DNA of 64,000 bases from Vibrio sp. Of7-15 (GTDB taxonomy: Bacteria > Pseudomonadota > Gammaproteobacteria > Enterobacterales > Vibrionaceae), in the NCBI RefSeq assembly GCF_022347565.1, contig NZ_JAKRGH010000027.1, forward strand, positions 1 to 64,000, read 5' to 3'. Positions 18,226 to 27,574 of this stretch are shown piece by piece. A model generated the notes under the pieces. The model had not been told where the DNA came from. It did not search any database and saw only the letters and a program-made list of their open reading frames with translations. Numbering within the stretch: the stretch's first letter is position 1; every line of letters starts with the position of its first letter. The translations under genes were made by a program, and so were the position numbers.

Positions 18226-19581
18226 ATGACCACCTTATTTTGCCCTGCTTTGATTCTCGCAGCCCCAGCTTCTGGCCAAGGAAAAACCACCATTACAGCG
18301 GCGTTGGCTTCAATGTTACGTCGCCAAGGAAAAGTCGTTCGAGTATTTAAAGTGGGCCCGGATTATCTTGACCCACAAATTTTGTCACAAGCATCAGCTC
18401 AACCTGTCGAGCAGTTGGATTTATGGATGGCGGGTGAAGCGTATTGTCAGAACAAAATGTACGAGGCGGCAAAAGTGGCGGACATCATCTTGGTGGAAGG
18501 GGCGATGGGGATCTTTGATGGTCAGCCATCCAGTGCCGATTTGGCGGCCAGATTTGGCATTCCGATCGCCATTGTGATGGACGTAAAAGGCATGGCGCAA
18601 ACAGCAGCGGCTATTGCAATGGGGCTGGCGAATTACCGAGATGATTTTAAAACCGCGGGGCTGATTGCCAACAATTGTGGTAGCGAACGACACGCCCAGC
18701 TGATCAAAGAAGCGCTGCCCGATTCTTTACCACTGCTGGGCACGTTAAAGCGAACACCAGAGATCAGCTTACCAGAAAGACACCTTGGTTTAGTACAAGC
18801 CCAAGAGATCCGAGAAGAACTTGAGACTCGTTTATCGGCTGGCGCGGATTGGGTAGAAACGTCTGATCTTAGCAAGCTGCTTAATAAGCTGGAGCCTGTG
18901 GCCTTCCATCAGCCAGATCCAAAGCTATTGGCAGTAGTCCCTTCTGTTTTGACTGGGAAGGTGATTGCGGTGGCCAAAGACGATGCATTTAGTTTTATCT
19001 ATGATGCAAATTTACGTCTGCTTGAAGAGTTGGGGGCCAGTTACCAGTTTTTCTCGCCGCTGCATGATGAAGTAATACCCAAGGCTGATGCCCTGTGGCT
19101 TCCGGGGGGGTACCCTGAGCTTCATGTTGAGGCATTGGCGAACAATACCAGCATGTTGACCTCCATTCGCGCCTTTTTTGCCAATGATAAGCCTGTGCTA
19201 GCAGAGTGTGGTGGGTTCTTGTATTGCCTTGAATCTTTGTCCAATTTAGAAGATCAGCAATATAAGATGCTTGGCTTGATGCAAGGCCATGGCAAGATGC
19301 GTACTCGTGGTGGTTGCCAAGGCATGCAAGCGGCAGTGCTTCCTGAAGGGGACGTTCGGGCTCACTCCCATCATCGATCCGTCAGTATTGAGACGCCAGA
19401 GCCGATCGCTCATGGTCGTCGTCAACGCCACCCTGCGCCGGGAGAAGCTATCTACCGAGTGGGCAGTTTAACGGCCAGCTATCTGCATTTGTTTTTTCCT
19501 TCTAACCCTGAGGCCGTCGGTCAGCTGTTTTTGTCTGCTACACTCGATGCAAACCTGATCACGAATCAAAATAATAAATAA
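18226..19581 (+). CDS. cbiA: Cobyrinate a,c-diamide synthase
   Basis: This 451-aa CbiA/CobB enzyme amidates the a and c side chains using glutamine and ATP. The N-terminal dethiobiotin-synthetase-like domain has LAAPASGQGKTTITAAL, VFKVGPDYLDP and VEGAMGIFDG. The C-terminal class I glutamine amidotransferase domain has LWLPGGYPELH and the nucleophile segment VLAECGGFLYC. Final residues include the histidine segment SYLHLFF. It starts 69 bp after the ChlID gene. Confidence 0.95.
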   Translation: MTTLFCPALILAAPASGQGKTTITAALASMLRRQGKVVRVFKVGPDYLDPQILSQASAQPVEQLDLWMAGEAYCQNKMYEAAKVADIILVEGAMGIFDGQPSSADLAARFGIPIAIVMDVKGMAQTAAAIAMGLANYRDDFKTAGLIANNCGSERHAQLIKEALPDSLPLLGTLKRTPEISLPERHLGLVQAQEIREELETRLSAGADWVETSDLSKLLNKLEPVAFHQPDPKLLAVVPSVLTGKVIAVAKDDAFSFIYDANLRLLEELGASYQFFSPLHDEVIPKADALWLPGGYPELHVEALANNTSMLTSIRAFFANDKPVLAECGGFLYCLESLSNLEDQQYKMLGLMQGHGKMRTRGGCQGMQAAVLPEGDVRAHSHHRSVSIETPEPIAHGRRQRHPAPGEAIYRVGSLTASYLHLFFPSNPEAVGQLFLSATLDANLITNQNNK

Positions 19582-19632
19582 ACGTGCAATACAAATTGAT
19601 CCCTTTCGTTTGGTGTATTAGGCGGCTAAGCC

Positions 19633-20736
19633 ATGTGGCCTGAGAGTGAAGAAGCGCCCCGACCGCTGCGGACCGGATTGACCACTGGCTGTTGTGCGAC
19701 CGCTTGCTGTGTGGCTGCGGCTCATTACTTGCTGGTAGGGACGCCCAGCGACTCGGTGAATGTGACCTTGCCACGGGGAGACGTGGTTGAGCTAGGCATC
19801 GTGGGTAATGAGCGTTTAAGTGACTGTACCGTTAAGTCGAGCACCATCAAAGACGCAGGAGATGATCCTGATGTGACACATGGCGCGACGGTTTTTGTGG
19901 AATTAACACTGACGGAACAGCTCGGCGTTGAGTTTAAGGCGGCAGCGGGCGTGGGTACTGTGACACGAGAAGGCTTGCCTTTGGCCATTGGTGAGCCTGC
20001 CATTAACCCAGTCCCTCGAAAAATGATGATGGATCACCTTGAAAGCTTGTCTGAGTTACACGGTTATAACGGGGGGTTTACGGTGAGTGTTGGGGTTGTT
20101 AATGGGGAACAAATTGCCTTAAAAACCATGAATGGCCGATTGGGGATTGTGGGTGGTTTATCGATCCTTGGTGTATCGGGTATCGTTCGGCCTTTTTCTT
20201 GCTCTGCTTATATTGCTTCCATTTATCAAGGGATCGATGTGGCCAACGCCAATGGTTGTGAGCACATCGCAGCCTCGACAGGCAACCGCAGTGAAGCCGC
20301 CATTAAAGCATATTATCAATTGCCCGACATGGCCCTGATTGAAATGGGGGATTTTGTTGGTGCAGTGGTCAATCATGTAAAAAAAGTGCCCGTCAAGAAA
20401 CTGAGTCTGTGTGGTGGCTTTGGAAAGATCAGTAAATTGGCCATGGGAAAGTGGAATTTGCACAGCCAAGCTTCTTCCATTGATTTAGGTTTCTTAGCAA
20501 CACTGGCCGAGAAACAAGGTGCTGACGACGCATTAAAAGAGAAAATTGTGGCGTCCAATACGTCCATTGAAGCGTTGAAACATTGTGATCAGCAAAACAT
20601 CGATCTGGCGTTGGCGGTGTGTGAAGCGGCGCTTTTACAAGTGAGAAAAAAAATCAGCCCCCACACACAGTTAGAAGTATGGGTGATTAATCGTCAGGGT
20701 GACATGATAGGCCGAGCAGGAGATACAATGGCATGA
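19633..20736 (+). CDS. cbiD: Cobalt-precorrin-5B C1-methyltransferase CbiD
   Basis: The 367-aa protein begins RPLRTGLTTGCCATAC, the CbiD signature (LRTGxTTGxCAxAA). It also has SSTIKDAGDDPDVTHGA, GVGTVTREGLPLAIGEPAINPVPR and GLSILGVSGIVRPFS. It catalyses the SAM-dependent C1 methylation of the anaerobic pathway. CbiD is a marker of the early-cobalt route. It lies 51 bp after cbiA, with its stop overlapping the next start by 4 bp. Confidence 0.95.
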   Translation: MWPESEEAPRPLRTGLTTGCCATACCVAAAHYLLVGTPSDSVNVTLPRGDVVELGIVGNERLSDCTVKSSTIKDAGDDPDVTHGATVFVELTLTEQLGVEFKAAAGVGTVTREGLPLAIGEPAINPVPRKMMMDHLESLSELHGYNGGFTVSVGVVNGEQIALKTMNGRLGIVGGLSILGVSGIVRPFSCSAYIASIYQGIDVANANGCEHIAASTGNRSEAAIKAYYQLPDMALIEMGDFVGAVVNHVKKVPVKKLSLCGGFGKISKLAMGKWNLHSQASSIDLGFLATLAEKQGADDALKEKIVASNTSIEALKHCDQQNIDLALAVCEAALLQVRKKISPHTQLEVWVINRQGDMIGRAGDTMA

Positions 20737-22139
20737 CGTTATTACTACTCGGTGGTACTGCCGATGCAAGAAAAATAGCGACCCAATTACATCAACAACA
20801 TATACCGCTTATCTATAGCGTGGCGGGTTTAGTGCGAGTGCCTAATGTGGACTGCCCAGTAGTCAGTGGCGGTTTTCGTCAATTTGGTGGGTTAAAAAAG
20901 TACATCGCTCAACAGCAAATCCGTGCGATTTTGGATGTGACTCACCCGTACGCGGATACCATGAGTTCAACCGCCGCGTGCGTTGCCGCAGAATGCGGAA
21001 TTCCCTATTGGCGTTTTCACCGGCCGGAGTGGCAAGCAAGTGATCAGGATACCTGGCACAGTGTGAGAGACTGGTCTCAATTACTGCCATTACTGGCCTC
21101 AAAGTCGTCGGTACTGCTGACGGTCGGTCAAATAGATCAATCAGAGATTGATGAACTGGCCGTTTTTCATCGCAATAATCATCAAACCCAAGTATTGCGA
21201 ACCGCGGTTAAGCCCAAATCAACGTTGGCACCGAGCATGACTTGGGTAAAAGCCATCGGGCCTTTTGAACTTACCGATGAGCTGGCACTCATGAAGCAAC
21301 ATAAGATAGATGCACTCGTCACCAAAAACAGTGGTGGCAGCTCAACCATTGCGAAATTAGAAGCCGCCCGGCAGCTTACAATTCCTGTTTTTATGTTAGA
21401 GCGGCCGCCAATGCCAAGTGCAGATGCGCTTTTTTCTGATCTTGGCACCTGCCAAGCCTATGTACTTAACAATTTCCCCTTAATAAAGAAAATGGATATG
21501 TCTTTTAAATATGAAACAAACCCCCAGGCCATAGAGCAAGGCAGCTTTCGTCAAATTCGTGAGTTGACGGATCTTACGGGGTTGAGTCAAGAGCAGCAGC
21601 AAGTGGTGATGCGCATTGTTCACAGCATCGGCATGCCTGAAGTGGCTAGCCAAGTACGTTTTAGTGCCCAAGCTTGTGAGCGAGCATTGAGCGCGATTGA
21701 TAACAAAAAAGCCATTTTATGTGATGTTGAAATGGTGCGACATGGGATCACCAAACGTATGGTGACTGGTGAGCCGTTGTGTTTTCTAAATGATCCACGG
21801 GTACCTGCATTAGCCAAAGAGCGCAGCGAGACACGCACCATGGCCGCGTTGCAGTTTTGGTATGAGCAATTAGAAGACAGCATTGTATTGATCGGTAATG
21901 CACCGACAGCCCTGTTTCGATTATTAGAGATGATTGAACAAGGAGCCAAAAAACCGGCGGTGATCATCGGCATGCCAGTGGGTTTTGTTGGGGCTGCGGA
22001 ATCAAAAGAGGCATTGTGGCAGGTACATGAAAAGTTAGGCATTGAGTGCATTACTTTGCTTGGACGACAGGGGGGTAGTGCCGTGACCTCTGCAACGCTG
22101 AATGCATTGTTACGCTGTCACATAGGTGAGTGGTATTAA
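20733..22139 (+). CDS. CbiJ-CbiC fusion: precorrin-6A reductase and precorrin-8X methylmutase
   Basis: This is one 468-aa frame. Residues 1-~245 are the NADPH-dependent precorrin-6A reductase CbiJ/CobK (LLLGGTADARKIATQL, then DVTHPYADTMS, then ALVTKNSGGSSTIAKLEAA). From about 255 the CbiC/CobH methylmutase begins (YETNPQAIEQGSFRQIRELTDL, HSIGMPEVASQVRFS, CDVEMVRHGITKR, GNAPTALFRLLEMIEQG, IGMPVGFVGAAESKEAL). The segment at ~248-255 (KKMDMSFKYE) looks like an old CbiC start. The two steps are not consecutive, since methylation and decarboxylation by CbiET lie between them. Confidence 0.93.
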   Translation: MTLLLLGGTADARKIATQLHQQHIPLIYSVAGLVRVPNVDCPVVSGGFRQFGGLKKYIAQQQIRAILDVTHPYADTMSSTAACVAAECGIPYWRFHRPEWQASDQDTWHSVRDWSQLLPLLASKSSVLLTVGQIDQSEIDELAVFHRNNHQTQVLRTAVKPKSTLAPSMTWVKAIGPFELTDELALMKQHKIDALVTKNSGGSSTIAKLEAARQLTIPVFMLERPPMPSADALFSDLGTCQAYVLNNFPLIKKMDMSFKYETNPQAIEQGSFRQIRELTDLTGLSQEQQQVVMRIVHSIGMPEVASQVRFSAQACERALSAIDNKKAILCDVEMVRHGITKRMVTGEPLCFLNDPRVPALAKERSETRTMAALQFWYEQLEDSIVLIGNAPTALFRLLEMIEQGAKKPAVIIGMPVGFVGAAESKEALWQVHEKLGIECITLLGRQGGSAVTSATLNALLRCHIGEWY

Positions 22140-23485
22140 TGAACGCACCGACGAAATTAGCAGGGTTAACTTCTACCATTGATGTGATTGGCCTTGGTGT
22201 GGCGGATAAAGCGCAGCTAAGTCATGAAGCCCAGCATGCTATTGAACAAGCCGACATTGTGATTGGCTCTGAGCGACAATTACAGGTGGTGAGTGAGTTA
22301 CTGCAACCGAATCAAACTCAAGTGATGTTGCCGCCTTTGCGTGAGTTAAAAGCGCATCTGCTAGGGTATTGTGATAAACACGTGGTGGTGCTCGCATCAG
22401 GTGATCCCCTGTATTACGGCATTGGTCGTTGGCTAATAAATTGTTTTGGTCTCGGGCCTTTAACCTTTCATCCTGCGGTCTCCAGCATACAAGCCGCTTG
22501 TCACGGACTTGGCTTTTCATTGCAAGATGTTGAAGTGTTAAGTCTTCATGGTCGCCCTCTTGAAAAAATCCGTACTCGATTGAGAAAGAATCATCGGTTG
22601 GTGATCCTGACGGATAAACACAGTACTCCAGAGGCACTTGCTAATGAATGTGTGCAAGCGGGGTTTGCACAGTCGACGTTATGGGTGTGTGAGCGCCTAG
22701 GGTATCCCGAGCAGAAAATTCGTCGATTTACGGCTGAGCAGCTTGGTTTTCATAAGACAAAGGCTCTTCAAATAGAGGGGCACAAGACAAGTGGGCAAAA
22801 AACGGATGCTCAAGAGGCGACATACGACTTTGATCCGCTGCACGTCACCGTGATTGAAACTAAAGGTGCTGGTGGAGTTTTGCCTGAATTTCCGGGGATC
22901 GCCGATCATCAGTTTGTGACGGATAAAGAAGCGGGCAAAGGCATGATCACTAAACGTGAAGTGCGCTTGGCGATTTTGTCTTTATTGCAACCAAGTAATG
23001 AGGACGTTATTTGGGATATTGGTGCGGGTTGTGGCAGCGTTGCTGTTGAACTCTCATACTGGGCGGCCAATGCCAGTGTGTATGCTATTGAACATCACCC
23101 AGAGCGCTTGTCGTGTTTAGAACAAAACAGAGTGCGTTTTGGTGTGGTATCGAATTTATCGGTGATTGAAGGACGTGCACCACAGAAACTGATCGATTTA
23201 CCTGCGGCCAACAAGATTTTTATTGGCGGCAGCGATGGTAATTTGGCTGAATTATTGAGTATCGGCTGGCAGCAGTTACCAGCGGGAGGCATGTTGGTGG
23301 CCAGTGCCGTCACGGAGAACACCAAATACCAGTTACATACCTTTGCCGCGACGTTAGCGCCAGAGCAAATAGAAACCATGCAAATCGCGGTTAGTAGAGG
23401 CGCGACATTGGCAGGGCAGCTCATGTATAAGCCCAATTTACCCGTCACTTTGTTCAAATTTATCAAGCCAAACGGGTGGACATAA
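22139..23485 (+). CDS. cbiET: CbiE-CbiT fusion (CobL-type precorrin-6B methyltransferase/decarboxylase)
   Basis: This 448-aa bifunctional enzyme starts at the ATG overlapping the previous stop (TAATG). The N-terminal half is a tetrapyrrole methylase (IDVIGLGVADKAQLS, VVVLASGDPLYYGIG). The C-terminal half is the CbiT decarboxylating methyltransferase, with REVRLAILSLLQPSNEDVIWDIGAGCGSVAVELSYW (SAM motif GAGCGSVA) and IFIGGSDGNLAELL. A short charged stretch (KTSGQKTDAQEATYD) lies between. It methylates C5 and C15 and decarboxylates the C12 acetate. Confidence 0.94.
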   Translation: MNAPTKLAGLTSTIDVIGLGVADKAQLSHEAQHAIEQADIVIGSERQLQVVSELLQPNQTQVMLPPLRELKAHLLGYCDKHVVVLASGDPLYYGIGRWLINCFGLGPLTFHPAVSSIQAACHGLGFSLQDVEVLSLHGRPLEKIRTRLRKNHRLVILTDKHSTPEALANECVQAGFAQSTLWVCERLGYPEQKIRRFTAEQLGFHKTKALQIEGHKTSGQKTDAQEATYDFDPLHVTVIETKGAGGVLPEFPGIADHQFVTDKEAGKGMITKREVRLAILSLLQPSNEDVIWDIGAGCGSVAVELSYWAANASVYAIEHHPERLSCLEQNRVRFGVVSNLSVIEGRAPQKLIDLPAANKIFIGGSDGNLAELLSIGWQQLPAGGMLVASAVTENTKYQLHTFAATLAPEQIETMQIAVSRGATLAGQLMYKPNLPVTLFKFIKPNGWT

Positions 23486-23490
23486 CAACC

Positions 23491-24219
23491 ATGACAACAA
23501 AAGCAACTGGAAAACTGATTGGTGTGGGTGTCGGGCCTGGCGATCCTGAGCTTCTTACTCTAAAGGCATTCCGTGCTATTCAGCAAGCACCAGTATTAAG
23601 TTTTTTAACCAATGCTCAGCATCATTCACAGGCCAAAAGCATTGCGTGTGAAGCCATCGAATCAAGAAGAAGTGCGGCGATTGAGATTCCGCTGCCCATG
23701 CCGATGAGCACTGATCGCCGTTTCGCTAATAAGGTGTATGATGACGCGGCTGAGAAGATCAAACAGCAACTCTTATCAGGGCAGGATGTGGCTTTTCTTT
23801 GTGAAGGGGATCCGCTTTTTTTTGGCTCATTTATTTATCTATTGGAAAGGCTGCAAGATCAATTTGAGTGTGAGTCGATCCCGGGGATCGCCTCAATTAA
23901 TGCCGCATCATCTTGTTTGGTCCAGCCATTAACCAAATTAACCGACTCGTTTGTGATCATGAGTGGTCGTCATAGTGATGATCAGTTATGCCAAGTCCTG
24001 CGGGATCATAATAGTGTCGTGATCATGAAGGCGGGCCAAGCGCGCGTTCGTATTTTAGATGCTCTGCAAAAAACAAATCGCACAGAAGAGGCGTGTTACC
24101 TTGAATATATCGGCCGACCTGAGCAAAAAGTCGAGCGTAAGGTCAGCACCCTTGCCCGTGAAGCGGGGCCGTATTTCTCTTTGTTTGTGATCAGTCGACA
24201 AACGGACACTCGCACATGA
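23491..24219 (+). CDS. cbiL: Precorrin-2 / cobalt-factor II C20-methyltransferase
   Basis: This 242-aa tetrapyrrole methylase has GKLIGVGVGPGDPELLTLKAFRAIQ at the N-terminus, FLCEGDPLFFGSFIYLLERL (the SAM GDP motif) and IPGIASINAASS. This pattern is typical of CbiL/CobI. I chose the ATG at 23491 over a GTG at 23476, which would overlap the preceding gene. The next gene overlaps its stop by 4 bp. Confidence 0.92.
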   Translation: MTTKATGKLIGVGVGPGDPELLTLKAFRAIQQAPVLSFLTNAQHHSQAKSIACEAIESRRSAAIEIPLPMPMSTDRRFANKVYDDAAEKIKQQLLSGQDVAFLCEGDPLFFGSFIYLLERLQDQFECESIPGIASINAASSCLVQPLTKLTDSFVIMSGRHSDDQLCQVLRDHNSVVIMKAGQARVRILDALQKTNRTEEACYLEYIGRPEQKVERKVSTLAREAGPYFSLFVISRQTDTRT

Positions 24220-24998
24220 TCCGTATTGTGGCGTTAACAGAAGCGGGCCGTCGTCTGGCGCTTCAGCTTCAATCCAATTTAACTGATGACTGTGAAGTCT
24301 GGTTTAAGCCTAAGCCTTTTACCGAGCGGCTACAGCAAGCGTTTGTTGCAGGGGATTCATTGTTACTCATTTGTGCCATAGGCATCGCTGTTCGTACTTT
24401 AGCGCCAGTTTTACAGCATAAAAACATTGATCCCCCTGTATTGGTGTTAGATGAAGCGGGTCAATTTGTGATCCCGTTATTATCTGGGCATGAAGGCGGT
24501 GCGAATGAATGGGCAAGCCAGATCTCACAGCTGATTTCGGCTCAGCTGGTGCTAACAACGGCCAATCCATATTTAGCACCAGTGTACAGTATTGGTATGG
24601 GCTGTGAGCGCCATTGTCCAGTTGAGAAATTAGAACGTTTACTACTAGATTGCTTAACCAAAGCCAACTTAACCCTTGATCACATCAGTCACATTAACAG
24701 CATTGATATTAAATCAGACGAAGTGGGTTTGATTGAGCTGGCGAAAAAAATTGATAAGCCTTTTTATACTTGGAGTAAGCAGCAACTGCGTCAGGTGGAA
24801 GATCAACTCAGTACCAAATCAGACTATGTGTACAGTGTGGTTGGGGTGTACGGCGTGGCGGAATCGGCCGCGTTGTTTGATGCCCAGAACATCACCCAGC
24901 AAAAGGCTGAGTTGGTTTTAAATAAACATAAGTCGGCAGTGGCGACCTGTGCCATTGCGCGATCCTATCCAAACTTAACCGTAAAAGAGACACAATGA
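24216..24998 (+). CDS. cbiG: Cobalt-precorrin-5A hydrolase CbiG
   Basis: This 260-aa CbiG opens the δ-lactone ring, releasing acetaldehyde in the anaerobic pathway. Recognisable parts are MIRIVALTEAGRRLA, CAIGIAVRTLAPVLQHKNIDPPVLVLDEAGQFVIPLLSGHEGGANEWA and YSIGMGCERHCPVEKLE. The last is the start of the C-terminal domain. Length is in the usual range without extra fused domains. Together with CbiD it shows that this is the oxygen-independent route. It overlaps both neighbours by 4 bp. Confidence 0.93.
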   Translation: MIRIVALTEAGRRLALQLQSNLTDDCEVWFKPKPFTERLQQAFVAGDSLLLICAIGIAVRTLAPVLQHKNIDPPVLVLDEAGQFVIPLLSGHEGGANEWASQISQLISAQLVLTTANPYLAPVYSIGMGCERHCPVEKLERLLLDCLTKANLTLDHISHINSIDIKSDEVGLIELAKKIDKPFYTWSKQQLRQVEDQLSTKSDYVYSVVGVYGVAESAALFDAQNITQQKAELVLNKHKSAVATCAIARSYPNLTVKETQ

Positions 24999-25771
24999 CA
25001 AAATTGTATTTAATTGGTGCAGGACCGGGTGATATTGATTTAGTCGCCCCAAGAGCCACCAAGGCCATTGAAAATAGCAGCGATTTGGTTGCTTATGGGT
25101 TGTACCTCAAATTATTAGGCTGTGTGTGTGACGGCAAAGTGCACCATGATTTACCGCTTGGTCAAGAAATAGACCGTGCCCGTTTAGCATTGGATCTCGC
25201 AGCCAGTGGCAAAACCACCGCGTTGATTTCCAGTGGGGACATTGGTGTTTATGCCATGGCTACCCTAGTGTTTGAATTATTGGATCGCCAGCTTCAAGGG
25301 GAAGAAGATCACCCTGAATGGTTGGATGTGGAGATTGAAACGGTGCCAGGGGTGTCCGCAATGCAGGCTGGATCCAGCCGAGCGGGGGCGCTACTGGGCC
25401 ATGATTTTTGTACTATTTCTCTTTCCGATCTATTAACCCCTTGGCAAACCATTGAAAAACGCATTCATAGCTGTGGTACGGGGGATTTTGTGGTGTCGTT
25501 TTATAACCCGAAGTCCAAAAAACGTGATTGGCAGATCAATACTGCCCGCGATATTTTATTGCAGTACCGTCCGGCGAATACTCCTGTGTTGTTAGGCCGC
25601 CAGTTAACCCGTGAAGATGAAAGCATTACACTTACTACCTTAGAAAAGCTGCACAGTGATGATGTGGATATGTTTACTTTGGTGACGGTAGGGAACAGTG
25701 AATCGCGCCATATTATTAATGGCAATAAAGAGTGGATTTATACACCACGAGGGTATTCTAAAAAATTATGA
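24995..25771 (+). CDS. cbiH: Precorrin-3B / cobalt-factor III C17-methyltransferase
   Basis: This 258-aa CbiH/CobJ has KLYLIGAGPGDIDLVAPRATKAIE, DLVAYGLYLKLL, ALISSGDIGVYAMATLVFELL and VPGVSAMQAGSSRAGALLGHDFCTISLSDLLTPWQTIEKRI. These are the characteristic blocks for this ring-contracting methyltransferase. The C-terminus has VVSFYNPKSKKRDWQ. It is translationally coupled to cbiG and cbiF by 4-bp overlaps. No fused ferredoxin-like domain is present. Confidence 0.94.
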   Translation: MTKLYLIGAGPGDIDLVAPRATKAIENSSDLVAYGLYLKLLGCVCDGKVHHDLPLGQEIDRARLALDLAASGKTTALISSGDIGVYAMATLVFELLDRQLQGEEDHPEWLDVEIETVPGVSAMQAGSSRAGALLGHDFCTISLSDLLTPWQTIEKRIHSCGTGDFVVSFYNPKSKKRDWQINTARDILLQYRPANTPVLLGRQLTREDESITLTTLEKLHSDDVDMFTLVTVGNSESRHIINGNKEWIYTPRGYSKKL

Positions 25772-26535
25772 CCGTTTATTTTATTGGTGCAGGGCCTGGG
25801 GATCCGGATTTAATCACGGTAAAGGGCCATAAAAAAATGACCTCCAGCCCAGTGATATTGTATGCGGGCTCTTTGATCCCTCGACAGTTGTTGGCAGATG
25901 CAGAAGTCAGTGCCGAGCAAATTATTGATACGGCACCGCTGAACCTCGAAGAAATTGTGGATCACATTGCAACCGCGCATCAAGCAGGGAAAGACGTGGC
26001 TCGTTTACATTGTGGCGATCCTTCCGTGTATGGTGCCATTGGTGAACAAATGCGCCGATTGGATGAGCTTAACATTCCATATGAAGTGATCCCCGGCGTG
26101 ACGGCCATGGCAGCTTCGGCGGCGTGGTTGCAAAAAGAGCTGACGTTATCGGGTGTTTCTCAAACGGTGATCATGACACGTTATGAAGGAAAAACCCCTT
26201 TCCCTGAGCGGGAGCGTTTACCGGCTTTAGCAGCGAGTGGGGCAACGTTAGCGATTCATCTTGGGGTTACAAAAATCGCTAAAATTGTGGAAGAGTTGAT
26301 CCCCCATTATGGTGAAGATTGCCCGGTTGCGGTGTGTTATCGCACATCGTGGCCAGATCAAGACCGAGTGGTCGGTACGCTAAAAGACATTACTGAAAAA
26401 GTACGGGCGAAAAACTTTAAATTGACCTCGTTAATTTTAGTTGGGCGGGTGCTAGAGACTGATGAATTTAATGATTCTTACCTATACAGTAAAGATCAGC
26501 CCCACATTTTTCGTCCGCCAAAATCGGATGAATAA
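25768..26535 (+). CDS. cbiF: Precorrin-4 / cobalt-precorrin-4 C11-methyltransferase
   Basis: This 255-aa CbiF/CobM has TVYFIGAGPGDPDLITVKGHKKM, YAGSLIPRQLL, RLHCGDPSVYGAIGEQMRRLD, IPGVTAMAASAAWLQKELTLSGVSQTVI and TRYEGKTP, which are diagnostic blocks. It is the last gene of the rightward operon and is followed after ~45 bp by a strong terminator. Confidence 0.95.
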   Translation: MTVYFIGAGPGDPDLITVKGHKKMTSSPVILYAGSLIPRQLLADAEVSAEQIIDTAPLNLEEIVDHIATAHQAGKDVARLHCGDPSVYGAIGEQMRRLDELNIPYEVIPGVTAMAASAAWLQKELTLSGVSQTVIMTRYEGKTPFPERERLPALAASGATLAIHLGVTKIAKIVEELIPHYGEDCPVAVCYRTSWPDQDRVVGTLKDITEKVRAKNFKLTSLILVGRVLETDEFNDSYLYSKDQPHIFRPPKSDE

Positions 26536-26580
26536 CTGTGACTAAGTGGTTTTAAATAAATTAAAAAGCAAATAAAAAAT

Positions 26581-26612
26581 GAGTTCACAGGAGGTTGTGA
26601 ACTCACTTTTTT
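26581..26612. terminator. Terminator of the cbi operon
   Basis: Perfect 9-bp stem GAGTTCACA/TGTGAACTC with a 6-nt loop, followed by a T-run. An A-rich stretch on the other side lets it also serve the leftward operon that ends at 26647. Confidence 0.88.
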
Positions 26613-26646
26613 GGTTGTATAACCGTTTGGAATCGTTGCTAAAGGT

Positions 26647-26961
26647 TTAGTCCACTGCCAGCGCGAAATGCGTGTCCACAACCTCTGTTCTTAAATGTTT
26701 GATGGCCAGATAATCACTGGATGTTAAACAGGCCTTAAGCCGTTGCATGGAAGGAAAACGGACCACCGATATTTTCGCTTCTGCGCTTGGCCATTGTCCT
26801 TCTAATAAATCGATGGCTTGATCTGTTACTCCGGCTACCAATACTTCTGCACCATATGTTTGAAAGATCGGGTGAGCGGCTTTTGCGTATTCCATCAATG
26901 AGTCATTTTTCTCAGGGTATTGCGCCGATGAAACCAAATAGGCGGGCTTAGGCTGCTTCAT
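26647..26961 (-). CDS. DUF1330 family protein
   Basis: This small protein of 104 aa starts at the ATG at 26961. It has the dimeric ferredoxin-like DUF1330 pattern (YLVSSAQYPEKNDSLMEYAKAAHPIFQTYGAEVLVAG, then LEGQWPSAEAKISVVRFPSMQRLKACLTSSDY). The biochemical role of the family is unclear to me. It overlaps the preceding SDR gene by 14 bp and is last in the three-gene leftward operon. Confidence 0.85.
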   Translation of the reverse strand: MKQPKPAYLVSSAQYPEKNDSLMEYAKAAHPIFQTYGAEVLVAGVTDQAIDLLEGQWPSAEAKISVVRFPSMQRLKACLTSSDYLAIKHLRTEVVDTHFALAVD

Positions 26962-27562
26962 AGTAACCTCCAACAGCATTAAATACGTGACCTGATTGAT
27001 GGCCATTGAGGCTGGCATGGTAATAGGTTGCAACATCACGAGCCGCAATACCTGCACTACTGTCTACGCCCCACATCTCCATGGTTTCTTTTACCATACT
27101 TGGACTTACGGCATTGATGCGTTTGCCATCCGTTAGCTCAAGTGCAACCGTCGCCACAAAGGTATTGATCGCTGCTACACCCATGGCAATGGCGGCGGTT
27201 CCCGGCATAGGGTGGTTAGAAGCTTGGCCTGAGGTAAGGGTAATGGAGCCACCTTCATTGAGGTACTCAAGCCCAATACGAGCCACATTCACTTGGCCCA
27301 TCACTTTGTTGTTTAAAACATTGTGATAGCCCGACTCTGGCATACTGTCGAAGCTGCCCATTTCGCCGTTACCCGCCATGCTGATAATGGCATCCACGTT
27401 TCCTACTTTTTCGAACAACGCTTGAATTGACGCTTTGCTTTCAATATCGACAGTATAATCACCTTGGCTGTGACCGACAGCGATCACTGAGTGTTCTTGT
27501 TGTAGATGCTTGACGGTAGCTTGACCAATCACACCATTGGCACCAATTGCTAAAATTTTCAT
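26948..27562 (-). CDS. Short-chain dehydrogenase/reductase
   Basis: This is a compact 204-aa SDR. GANGVIGQATVKHL is a variant of the GxxxGxG dinucleotide motif, and SMAGNGEMGSF corresponds to NNAG. Catalytic residues are hard to place: the usual YxxxK is not visible around AIAMGVAAINTFV, so it may be an atypical or non-catalytic member. It lies between the hydrolase and DUF1330 genes in one operon. Substrate is unknown. Confidence 0.82.
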   Translation of the reverse strand: MKILAIGANGVIGQATVKHLQQEHSVIAVGHSQGDYTVDIESKASIQALFEKVGNVDAIISMAGNGEMGSFDSMPESGYHNVLNNKVMGQVNVARIGLEYLNEGGSITLTSGQASNHPMPGTAAIAMGVAAINTFVATVALELTDGKRINAVSPSMVKETMEMWGVDSSAGIAARDVATYYHASLNGHQSGHVFNAVGGYYEAA

Positions 27563-27574
27563 AGGGTATCCTTA

